This document shows, piece by piece, positions 7,988 through 13,897 of a stretch of DNA of 13,897 nucleotides. Origin of the DNA: Actinomycetota bacterium (GTDB taxonomy: Bacteria > Actinomycetota > Actinomycetes > Streptosporangiales > Streptosporangiaceae); the NCBI GenBank assembly GCA_003161205.1, contig PMOU01000202.1, positions 1,461 to 15,357 on the forward strand, written 5' to 3'. Position numbers and translations under genes: made by a program. The notes beneath the pieces were generated by a model. That model did no database searches. It was not told the DNA's origin and saw only the letters and a list, made by a program, of their open reading frames with translations. How positions within the stretch are numbered: the stretch's first letter is position 1; each line of letters begins with the position of its first letter.

Positions 7988-9165
7988 CCGACCCTCGCCT
8001 GCTGGAATGGGCCCGCTTGCCGGGGCCGGCGAAGGTGCTCGCGGCCGCCCGGCAGCGCCTCGAAGCCGGGCACGGCATGGCCGGCCGGCCGCTGCAGGTC
8101 TCGCTCACGGACTCAGAGCGCAAGGAGGTCGGCCGGCTGCTCGGCACGAGCTGGATGCTTTCCGGGCGGCAGGTGGGGGCCAAGGCGCTGGCCGATGCGA
8201 CCAGGAGCCTCGGCACCGAGCTGGAGACGCTGCTAGCCGCCGGTGGCGGCCCGGTCAGGAACCGGCCCGCGGAAAAGGCCGCTTCGCGCCGTCACGCGGA
8301 GGACGAGCGGGCACGGGCCGCGGCCGTGCTGGCCGCCACCGGCGTCCCGTCAGCGGCGGCGCAGGCCTGGCTGGCCCGGCGCGGACTGCCGCCGGCCGGT
8401 ACCGGACAGCTGCTCGAACTCGCGTCGCGCTGCGCGCTGGTCTGGGCGAAGCTTCCGGCGGCCGGCGGTGCGACCTTGCTCCTCACGGTGCTCGCGGCGG
8501 GAGCCCTCGGCGATCCGCATGCCCTGGACCGGGGCAGCCCGGTCGCGGCCGGCGTGCTGCGGCTGCTCGGACACGACGTGCCTGCCACCGCCGAGTCCTG
8601 GCGGGCCGTCTGGGACGAGATCGGCGTCGTCTGCGATCCGGTCTCGTCCCGGGTCCTGGTCCTGAACCTGACCCTGCGCGGGGACGCGGCGGCCTGCCGG
8701 CTGACCGGGGTGGCCGGCGCGGAACCGCTGTGGCTGACCTGGCGGTCGCTGACCGGTGCGTTCGGCTGCGAGGCCCCGGACGTCTACGTGTGCGAGAACC
8801 CCTCGGTGCTCATCGCCGCAGCCGATCAGCTCGGGCCCCGGTCGTTCCCGCTGGTCTGCACGAACGGCCGCCCGTCGGCGGCCGCGCGCCGGCTCCTGAC
8901 GGGCCTCGCGGCCGGTGGTGGCACGGTCATGCACGTCCGCGCCGACGACGACGCCGCGGGCCGGGAGATTGTGTCCGGGCTGAGCTCGGCGATACCGGGG
9001 ATGCGCCTGTGGCGCTACTCGCTGGAGTCCTCACCGCACCCCAGGTACGAGGAGCAGGACCTGGAACTCCTCCTGCACGACCTGGCCCGCGGCGTCGTCG
9101 CCGAGTCCGGGCAGAACCGCGTCGGTGCCGTCGACCGCGGACAGGAGCGCGGCCGGATCCGCTGA
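7984..9165 (+). CDS. jetD: Wadjet type II nuclease subunit JetD (DUF3323 + DUF2399 Toprim, TIGR02679 family)
   Basis: Predicted Toprim-fold nuclease that cuts plasmid DNA after the JetABC motor has extruded it. It is 393 residues, the usual length. The N-terminal DUF3323-like part includes VSLTDSERKEVGRLLG (39-54) and GGPVRNRPAE (88-97). The C-terminal DUF2399 Toprim part has the metal-binding Glu in VYVCENPSV (Glu 271), then PLVCTNGRPSAA (289-300), and the acidic pair in RADDDAAG (Asp 321 and Asp 323). YEEQDLELLLHDL (355-367) closes the domain, and about 25 polar residues follow. The residues after the acidic pair (AAG) differ from the WPG I recall in relatives, but all acidic residues are present. 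The GTG start overlaps the jetC stop (GTGA) and lacks a clear ribosome site, so translation probably depends on coupling. It is the last gene of the operon, ending 18 bp from the convergent NTPase gene with no terminator visible between them. Confidence 0.88.
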   Translation: MTDPRLLEWARLPGPAKVLAAARQRLEAGHGMAGRPLQVSLTDSERKEVGRLLGTSWMLSGRQVGAKALADATRSLGTELETLLAAGGGPVRNRPAEKAASRRHAEDERARAAAVLAATGVPSAAAQAWLARRGLPPAGTGQLLELASRCALVWAKLPAAGGATLLLTVLAAGALGDPHALDRGSPVAAGVLRLLGHDVPATAESWRAVWDEIGVVCDPVSSRVLVLNLTLRGDAAACRLTGVAGAEPLWLTWRSLTGAFGCEAPDVYVCENPSVLIAAADQLGPRSFPLVCTNGRPSAAARRLLTGLAAGGGTVMHVRADDDAAGREIVSGLSSAIPGMRLWRYSLESSPHPRYEEQDLELLLHDLARGVVAESGQNRVGAVDRGQERGRIR

Positions 9166-9183
9166 CGCCAGGTGCAAAGTGCC

Positions 9184-12100
9184 TTATCGCTCAGTGCAGC
9201 CGGCCCGGACGTCCTGGGTGTCAGGGTGGTTAGGGCCGAGGACGCGGTCCATCATGGGCAGCAGCTCACGGTACATCTGGCGCGCTCCTGCGGCGTCCCC
9301 GAGCTGGGCGGTCCAGCCCGCGATGTTGTTATAGACGGACAACGTGTACGGGTGCTCGGCGCCGCGGGCCCGTTCCATGTCGGGCAGCAGCTCCGAGTAC
9401 AGCTGGAGCGCCCCGGCGGCGTCCCCGGAGTAGCCGGTCCAGCCAGCGATATTGTGCCGCAGCGCCAGTGCGCTGGGGTGATCGGGACCATGAGCCTCAT
9501 TGACGAGCGGCAGCAGGCTCCGGTACTGGCGCAACGCCCCGGCGGCATCCCCGTTGCGGCCGGTCATATCAGCGATGTTGAGCCGGGTTTTCAGGGTGGC
9601 GGGATGACGGGGACCTAGGATCCGTTCTTGGTCGGGAAGCAGGTTCTGATTAAGACGTAGCGCTTCGGCTGTATCCCCCGTCATACCTATCAAGTCGGCT
9701 ATGTCGTTACGGAGGACCAGTGTGCTGGGGTGCTCGGCGCCGTTGCCCCGTTCCCAGTCGGGTTGCAGGTCCTGCAGGACGCGAAGGGCCCCGGCGTAAT
9801 CGCCCCGCAGGGAAGTGGTGATAGCGATACTGCGGCGGATCTCAAGGGTCTCATGGTGACCGCGGCCCAGGGCCCATTCCATGTCATGCAGCAGGTCCTG
9901 GAACATGCGCAGCGCGCTGAGGCTGTCTCCGCAGTTGCTGGTCAAGCCCGCGATTTTAGAACGAACGAAGAGGGTGTCGTAGCTGCTGCGGCCGAGTATC
10001 CGCTCCATATCGGGGTGTAGGTTCCACAGCAGGTCCAGTGCCCCGGCCGTATCTCCGCACTCGCCGGTCCAGGACGCGACGCGGGCACGGGCAGCGAGGG
10101 TGCGGTGATCCTCAGCGCCTAGGACTCGCTCGATTTCAGGTAGCAGGAGCTGGTGCAGGCGTAGCGCCTCGACAGCGTCTCCGGCCAGGCCGGTCAGGTC
10201 AGCGATGCTGGCCCACGTCTGGAGTGTGTCGGGATGATCAGGAGAATAAAGAGCCTTTCGCAGGTTGAGTTCGTGCTGGCGGTGGGTCAGGGCTCGGCGG
10301 TAGTCGCCCAGGTTCTCGTAGTTCTCGGCTAGCGCGCGGTGGACGCGGAGACGGTCATCGTCGCTGCTGCGGGGCAATGCCGCGAGCTCCGCTTCAAGGA
10401 GGACGCTCTGCAGGCGCAGGTCAGCTCCCGGCTCGTCTACCGCGTACAGCACCGAGCGAGCGATGTCGCGCCGTCTTTCGTCGCCGGAACCGAGCAGCGG
10501 AGCGAGCAGATGTCCGGCCATCGCCTGGTAGCCATTGCGCCCGGCGTGGAAGGCCAGCAAGAGCCGCCACCGATACCCGGCCTCGCCGAGGCCGGTTCTG
10601 TTGTCCAGCTCAGCGATGACCTGATTGATTAGCTGGAGCGCCATCTCCCGGCCGCCGGATCTTTCGAGCAGGTCCACGGCGGCCCAAATCCGTGCTTCCA
10701 GGCCTACGGCTGCGCCGTTCGTGGTAGCGGTCGCGATCAGCTCTGCCGCTAGCGGCTCCTGGCGCGGGTCCGCGGCTGCCCGGGACAGCCGGAACGCCAG
10801 GGCGGCCAGCTCATCCCGGCCGTCCTGGTACCGATCGGCACGCGGCCACTCAGCCAGCGCCTGCTGAGCAATATCAAGAGCAGCAGCGGTATCGCCAAGC
10901 GCCTCCAGACCCGCGACCAGCTCGCACTGCACCCGCCGCAGCTGAACCCGGTCAGGCAGGTCGGCACGTATCCGGTGTGCCGCCTGCGCGGCCACTACCC
11001 GGTCCACCAGCCCGGCCCGGCTATCGAGGACGATCCTGACGGCCTCCTCAAGCACCGCTGCCGCCATAGCCTGCCGGTCGCGGGCCGACAGCACGGCGAC
11101 CTGCTCAGCCAGCCGTGGGGAAGCTGGGCCGGAAAGCCGGATTAGCGATCCCCAGCGCATCACGTCCCCATGAGCGCCACGGAGGTCGGCGTTCAGGACT
11201 TCGAGTGCCCGGCTCGCCTGCCAGGAATGCAGGAGACCACCCGCCCAGGCCACGACTACCGCCGCTAGCGATGGTGGATCCAGGCGCAGCCGCGCATCGA
11301 TGACTGCCTCCACCGCCGTCAGCACGGTGGCGTTATCAGCGCCCGGCCCCAGCTCGCGAAGCCGGGGCGCCAGGGCGATGGCGAATACGTCGGCGAACGT
11401 CATGGTCCGCGTCGCGATCCGGTGAATCGCGGCGTCGGGCAGTTGCGGGCACAGGTCGCGGGTCAGTTCCAGGCGGGACCAGAAACTCATATCCGGATCG
11501 GCCTCAGCCGTCTGGACGGGTCTCTCGCTCCTTGCGGTCCATGCTCGGGACCTGAGCTCCATCGCCAGCACGCCACCGGGGTCGGCTGCGACCACGACCA
11601 GCACCTGACTACCGCGCCGAGCCGTCAAATTCTCGATCATCGTGATAGCAAGATCCTGGTCCAGATGGTCCGCGTCATCGACGATCACCACCACGGGAAC
11701 TGACGCCGAGACCGCGGCTACGGAGCGTGCCGCGCGGGCCACCGCGCCATCCTGCCCCGCCGGGCTGTCATCCCACGCCTTGCCGGCAGCGCCAATCGCG
11801 ACCCCGGCGAGCAGGAAGGAGACCCCGGCGGCCATCCCCGATACGAACAGGCCGCCAACTCCGAGGCCAAGTTGCGCGGTGCCGCCCAGCCGGTCCAGCC
11901 CGAGCAATTCCGCAGACCGGTGCCTTACTCCGATACTGGCCAGGCACTCACGTAGCACCGCTGCCTGCAGGCCGATCTCATCCGGCATCAACTTGCCGTT
12001 AATCCGAGCTGTTAAAGTCACGGGACCGTCGCCAGGGCCAGCGATGTCGGCGGCGAAGCTGTCCAGAACGGTGGTACGGCCCCAGCGCGACGGCACTGCC

Positions 12101-12201
12101 ACCAGGACCACGCGTGACCCGATACCGCGCTGACAAAGGTCTTCCCACCATTCCGCCAGCTCCCCGGCTAGTGCCGGATGTCGGCCCATCCCACTGTGCA
12201 T
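9184..12201 (-). CDS. STAND-like P-loop NTPase with C-terminal kinesin-light-chain-type TPR array
   Basis: Probable signal-transducing ATPase of 1005 residues; the ligand and output are unknown. The N-terminus has a P-loop-like segment, VLVAVPSRWGRTTVLDSF (32-49), in which Arg 42 stands where the Walker A Lys is expected. Walker B is VVVIVDDADHLD (170-181). Between them is a Gly/Ala-rich hydrophobic stretch (about 111-140) that could be a membrane hairpin or a buried insert. Residues about 240-610 are helical and superhelix-like. TPRs run from about 615 to the end, with a strict 42-residue spacing of the HPxTL motif. No N-terminal effector (nuclease, TIR, protease) or DNA-binding domain is recognised, so it may signal through a partner. 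A/T-containing third positions look more frequent than in the jet genes, which may mean a separate origin. It is convergent with jetD and divergent from the PafA-like gene. The ATG at 12201 has no ribosome site; an in-frame ATG at 12189 is an alternative. Confidence 0.8.
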   Translation of the reverse strand: MHSGMGRHPALAGELAEWWEDLCQRGIGSRVVLVAVPSRWGRTTVLDSFAADIAGPGDGPVTLTARINGKLMPDEIGLQAAVLRECLASIGVRHRSAELLGLDRLGGTAQLGLGVGGLFVSGMAAGVSFLLAGVAIGAAGKAWDDSPAGQDGAVARAARSVAAVSASVPVVVIVDDADHLDQDLAITMIENLTARRGSQVLVVVAADPGGVLAMELRSRAWTARSERPVQTAEADPDMSFWSRLELTRDLCPQLPDAAIHRIATRTMTFADVFAIALAPRLRELGPGADNATVLTAVEAVIDARLRLDPPSLAAVVVAWAGGLLHSWQASRALEVLNADLRGAHGDVMRWGSLIRLSGPASPRLAEQVAVLSARDRQAMAAAVLEEAVRIVLDSRAGLVDRVVAAQAAHRIRADLPDRVQLRRVQCELVAGLEALGDTAAALDIAQQALAEWPRADRYQDGRDELAALAFRLSRAAADPRQEPLAAELIATATTNGAAVGLEARIWAAVDLLERSGGREMALQLINQVIAELDNRTGLGEAGYRWRLLLAFHAGRNGYQAMAGHLLAPLLGSGDERRRDIARSVLYAVDEPGADLRLQSVLLEAELAALPRSSDDDRLRVHRALAENYENLGDYRRALTHRQHELNLRKALYSPDHPDTLQTWASIADLTGLAGDAVEALRLHQLLLPEIERVLGAEDHRTLAARARVASWTGECGDTAGALDLLWNLHPDMERILGRSSYDTLFVRSKIAGLTSNCGDSLSALRMFQDLLHDMEWALGRGHHETLEIRRSIAITTSLRGDYAGALRVLQDLQPDWERGNGAEHPSTLVLRNDIADLIGMTGDTAEALRLNQNLLPDQERILGPRHPATLKTRLNIADMTGRNGDAAGALRQYRSLLPLVNEAHGPDHPSALALRHNIAGWTGYSGDAAGALQLYSELLPDMERARGAEHPYTLSVYNNIAGWTAQLGDAAGARQMYRELLPMMDRVLGPNHPDTQDVRAGCTER
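9229..10236 (-). repeat. Eight tandem 126-bp TPR-coding units
   Basis: The HPxTL-like anchor recurs at residues 656, 698, 740, 782, 824, 866, 908, 950 and 992 of the NTPase, always 42 residues apart and without an indel. Each unit also carries a GDxxxAL core and an ERxLG-like end. The repeats are diverged at the nucleotide level. The last few units (9229-9606) are the most alike, for example the CGGTCCAGCC and GCGATxTTG stretches, which hints at later duplication at the 3' end. Confidence 0.8.
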
Positions 12202-12207
12202 GAGGCC

Positions 12208-12237
12208 AACTTAGAACTGCCGCAGCCAGTGCGTCCG
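12208..12237 (-). promoter_or_regulatory. Candidate leaderless promoter of the STAND-TPR gene
   Basis: On the minus strand, TAAGTT (plus-strand 12208-12213) fits TAnnnT and ends exactly 6 nt before the ATG at 12201, so transcription would begin at or next to the start codon. A weak -35, CGGACG (12232-12237), lies 18 bp upstream. No ribosome site precedes the ATG, consistent with a leaderless mRNA. Confidence 0.35.
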
Positions 12238-12335
12238 GAGATCAGAAGTGAGCCGCTTCGCGTGATGACCTGATTGGAGGGGGTGGTGCGTCTTCTACCG
12301 CTTGCAGCTGCGCGACTGAGCATTGGTTGACGCGG

Positions 12336-12365
12336 TTGCCCACCGGAGCGCTGGACACCTAGCTT
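12336..12365 (+). promoter_or_regulatory. Candidate leaderless promoter of the PafA-like gene
   Basis: TTGCCC (12336-12341), an 18-bp spacer and TAGCTT (12360-12365) end 6 nt before the ATG at 12372. The -10 fits TAnnnT and the -35 matches TTGACA at four of six bases. No good ribosome site precedes the ATG. The geometry mirrors the divergent promoter at 12208-12237. Confidence 0.4.
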
Positions 12366-12371
12366 GGACAT

Positions 12372-13577
12372 ATGGGCAAGCGCATTTTCGGGCTTGAGAG
12401 TGAGTACAGCCTCACCTGTGTCTTCCGCGGGCAGCGGCGGCTGTCTGCGGATGAGGTCGCGCGGGACCTCTTCCGCGGCGTGGTGTCCGGTGACCTGCCG
12501 CTCAGGAACGGGGCGCGGCTGCGGCTGGAAGTAGCGAGCCACCCGGAGTACGCGACGCCGGAGTGCGACAACGTGCTTGACCTCATCGCGCACGACAAGG
12601 CAGGCGAGCGGATCCTGGAGGAGCTCGGCGTGGATGCCCAGCGGCGGCTACGCGAGGAGGGCATCGCCGCTGACGTCTACCTGGTCAAGACCAGCACCGA
12701 CCCGGCCGGGAACACGTACGGCTGCCGCGAGAATTACCAGGTCAGCCGGCATGGCGAGTTCGGCAGGCTAGCCGACATGCTGATCCCGTTCCTGGTCACC
12801 CGGCAAGTCATCTGCGGGGCCGGGAAGGTGCAGCAGACACCGCAGGGCGCCCTTTACTGCCTCAGCCAGGGATCCCAGCGCAGCTGGGAGGACATCTCCC
12901 CGGCGGGGACACGGCCGCGGCCGCTCATCAACACCCGCGCCGAGCCGCGCGCAGGCGGCGGCCAGGCATTCCGCCGCCTGCATGTGGCCGTCAGCGACCC
13001 GACCATGAGCGAGACGACCGTCCTGCTCAAGCTGGGGGCGACCGACCTGGTGCTGAGCATGATCGAGGCGGGCGCCGTGCTGCCGGACCTGATCCTGGAC
13101 AACCCGGTCCGGGCCATCGGTGAGGTCAGCCGTGACATCACCGGGCGGAGCCCGGTGATGCTGGCGGACGGCCGTTCGATGAGCGCGCTCGACATTCAGC
13201 GCGAGTACCTGGCCAGGGCCAGGGACTTCGCGGACGTCAGTGGTGCGGCTGCGGCCGCGGCCAGCGGGCGGGTGCTCGCAATGTGGGAGCGGGTGCTCGA
13301 CTCGGTCGAGACAGGGAACCTGGACGCGATCGCGCGGGAGATCGACTGGGTCACCAAATACCGGCTCATCGAACGGTACCGGGCCGCGCACGGCCTGCCG
13401 CTGTCCTCACCGCAGATCGCCCAGCTCGACCTCGCCTACCACGACGTGAACCGCGGCCGGGGAGGTTACTACCGGCTGCTGCGTAACGGCGCGGTCGAGC
13501 GGGCCGTCCGTGACATCGACATCTTCGAAGCCAAAACCGTCCCGCCGCCGCCCGGCCGCTATCGGCAGGCAGGCTGA
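12372..13577 (+). CDS. PafA-like protein (Pup ligase / Dop superfamily), C-terminally truncated, altered active site
   Basis: Homologue of PafA, the ATP-dependent ligase that attaches the ubiquitin-like Pup to lysines. At 401 residues it aligns along canonical PafA from the N-terminus: RIFGLESEY (4-12), [14 protein letters not shown] (18-31), [12 protein letters not shown] (56-67), [42 protein letters not shown]. It stops where the roughly 65-residue C-terminal domain of PafA (usual length about 450-480) should begin. The catalytic-base Asp (Asp57 in M. tuberculosis, Asp64 in C. glutamicum) is Glu 53 here. GCHEN is GCREN (Arg 119), RDEPHAD is RAEPRAG, and the WGRSSN loop before the strand is shortened by about four residues. 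The glutamates E9 and E11 remain. I found no frameshifted C-terminal domain downstream, so this is a stable short form or an old truncation. No pup, dop, mpa or proteasome gene lies beside it. Fold assignment is certain; ligase activity is doubtful. Confidence 0.88.
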   Translation: MGKRIFGLESEYSLTCVFRGQRRLSADEVARDLFRGVVSGDLPLRNGARLRLEVASHPEYATPECDNVLDLIAHDKAGERILEELGVDAQRRLREEGIAADVYLVKTSTDPAGNTYGCRENYQVSRHGEFGRLADMLIPFLVTRQVICGAGKVQQTPQGALYCLSQGSQRSWEDISPAGTRPRPLINTRAEPRAGGGQAFRRLHVAVSDPTMSETTVLLKLGATDLVLSMIEAGAVLPDLILDNPVRAIGEVSRDITGRSPVMLADGRSMSALDIQREYLARARDFADVSGAAAAAASGRVLAMWERVLDSVETGNLDAIAREIDWVTKYRLIERYRAAHGLPLSSPQIAQLDLAYHDVNRGRGGYYRLLRNGAVERAVRDIDIFEAKTVPPPPGRYRQAG

Positions 13578-13596
13578 TCCGCCTCGGCGCGCGCGT

Positions 13597-13623
13597 CTGC
13601 AACCGAAAAAGTTGCAGGATTTT
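13597..13623 (+). terminator. Intrinsic terminator after the PafA-like gene
   Basis: CTGCAAC (13597-13603) and GTTGCAG (13611-13617) form a 7-bp stem with an A-rich 7-nt loop, followed by GATTTT. It lies 20 nt past the stop codon. The T-run is short. The rest of the gap up to 13814 holds no supportable gene. It contains only small inverted repeats, such as CACCG/CGGTG at 13659-13671 and the palindrome CCGCGCGG at 13741-13748, which could be operators for the next gene. Confidence 0.55.
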
Positions 13624-13814
13624 ACCGATCCAAACGCCAGTTACCTCGACGCCGCGCACACCGATGCGGTGCCGCGGTGGCGCCGGACATCACCCGATGC
13701 TGCACTAGTCGGCGAGCTTGAACCCTTCTCCCGAAGCGGGCCGCGCGGGCCGGGTGAGGATCCGCCGCTGGCGTACCGCACGCTAGAGGCAGGACCTCAA
13801 GAAGGGTGCGGGAG

Positions 13815-13897
13815 ATGGTCGCAGCTACCGGGGAAATCGCCCGCGACGTCCCCGAAGTGCCGGGTGGGCGGCGTGTGCTCGGGCACGCCATGGAGTT
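13815..13897 (+). CDS. Probable cytochrome P450, N-terminal fragment (cut by window edge)
   Basis: Only 27 codons are visible. The translation contains DVPEVPGGRRVLGHAMEF (residues 11-28, the last codon incomplete), which resembles the PGGxPxLGHAxxF entry segment of many actinobacterial cytochrome P450s just before helix A. The ATG is preceded by AAGAAGGG (13799-13806) with an 8-nt gap, a good ribosome site. The haem-binding Cys and the I-helix motifs lie beyond the edge, so the assignment rests on this single motif. The gene is separated from the PafA-like gene by a terminator and is probably its own transcription unit. Confidence 0.6.
   Translation, partial: MVAATGEIARDVPEVPGGRRVLGHAME

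Noticed and set aside
1021..9165. Operon as type I Wadjet, MksBEF/MukBEF or SbcCD
   Set aside because: The JetA, JetB and JetD sequences fit the DUF2397, DUF2398 and DUF3323/DUF2399 families rather than DUF3375, DUF4194 and DUF3322/DUF2220, and no SbcD-type phosphoesterase is present.
12327..12332. TTGACG as the -35 of the PafA-like gene
   Set aside because: A good hexamer, but no TAnnnT lies 16-19 bp downstream. The TAGCTT at 12360 is 27 bp away, so TTGCCC at 12336 fits better.
13659..13671. CACCG/CGGTG inverted repeat as a terminator or operator
   Set aside because: Only a 5-bp stem with a 3-nt loop; such repeats are expected by chance in GC-rich sequence, so it is not listed as a separate feature.
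13578..13814. Missing PafA C-terminal domain present downstream by frameshift
   Set aside because: All three forward frames after the stop were read for the family segments (RARLRGxF, DWVHLKL, KDPFR) and none was found. A terminator hairpin follows instead.
13622..13891. 89-codon minus-strand frame in the right-hand gap
   Set aside because: It overlaps the better-supported P450 start and its ribosome site and the terminator T-run, and its composition is that of a shadow frame.

Overview
The window is GC-rich, with strong G/C preference at third codon positions, GTG and TTG starts, and genes packed with 4-nt overlaps. Together with a Pup-ligase (PafA) family gene, this points to a high-GC actinomycete. 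The species cannot be told from the sequence. No tRNA, rRNA, CRISPR array, insertion sequence or integrase was recognised.

Layout, left to right. (1) 50-826 (+): a MIP-family channel (aquaporin/glycerol facilitator), possibly cut by the left edge, followed by a hairpin terminator candidate. (2) 1021-9165 (+): four genes joined by ATGA/GTGA overlaps. Their products match, in order, the DUF2397, DUF2398, SMC-like ATPase and DUF3323/DUF2399 families. This is a complete type II Wadjet (JetABCD) plasmid-defence operon; such systems are SMC-type loop extruders coupled to a Toprim nuclease that cleaves circular plasmids. (3) 9184-12201 (-): a 1005-residue STAND-like P-loop NTPase with about nine kinesin-light-chain-type TPRs, convergent with jetD and only 18 bp from it. 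Its P-loop has Arg where Lys is expected, and a Gly-rich hydrophobic stretch lies between Walker A and Walker B. (4) 12372-13577 (+): a divergently transcribed PafA-like protein that lacks the C-terminal domain, carries Glu in place of the catalytic Asp, and has no pup, prcBA, mpa or dop beside it. Both divergent genes have a TAnnnT -10-like element exactly 6 nt before ATG, which suggests leaderless transcripts. (5) 13597-13623: a hairpin with a short T-run. (6) 13815-13897 (+): the first 27 codons of a probable cytochrome P450, cut by the right edge.

The Wadjet operon is a recognised system and should work as a unit. The less-described part is the divergent pair next to it, the STAND-TPR NTPase and the truncated, active-site-altered Pup-ligase homologue. 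Their shared 170-bp intergenic region and matching promoter geometry suggest they may be co-regulated or functionally linked. That link, and any link to Wadjet, is inference.
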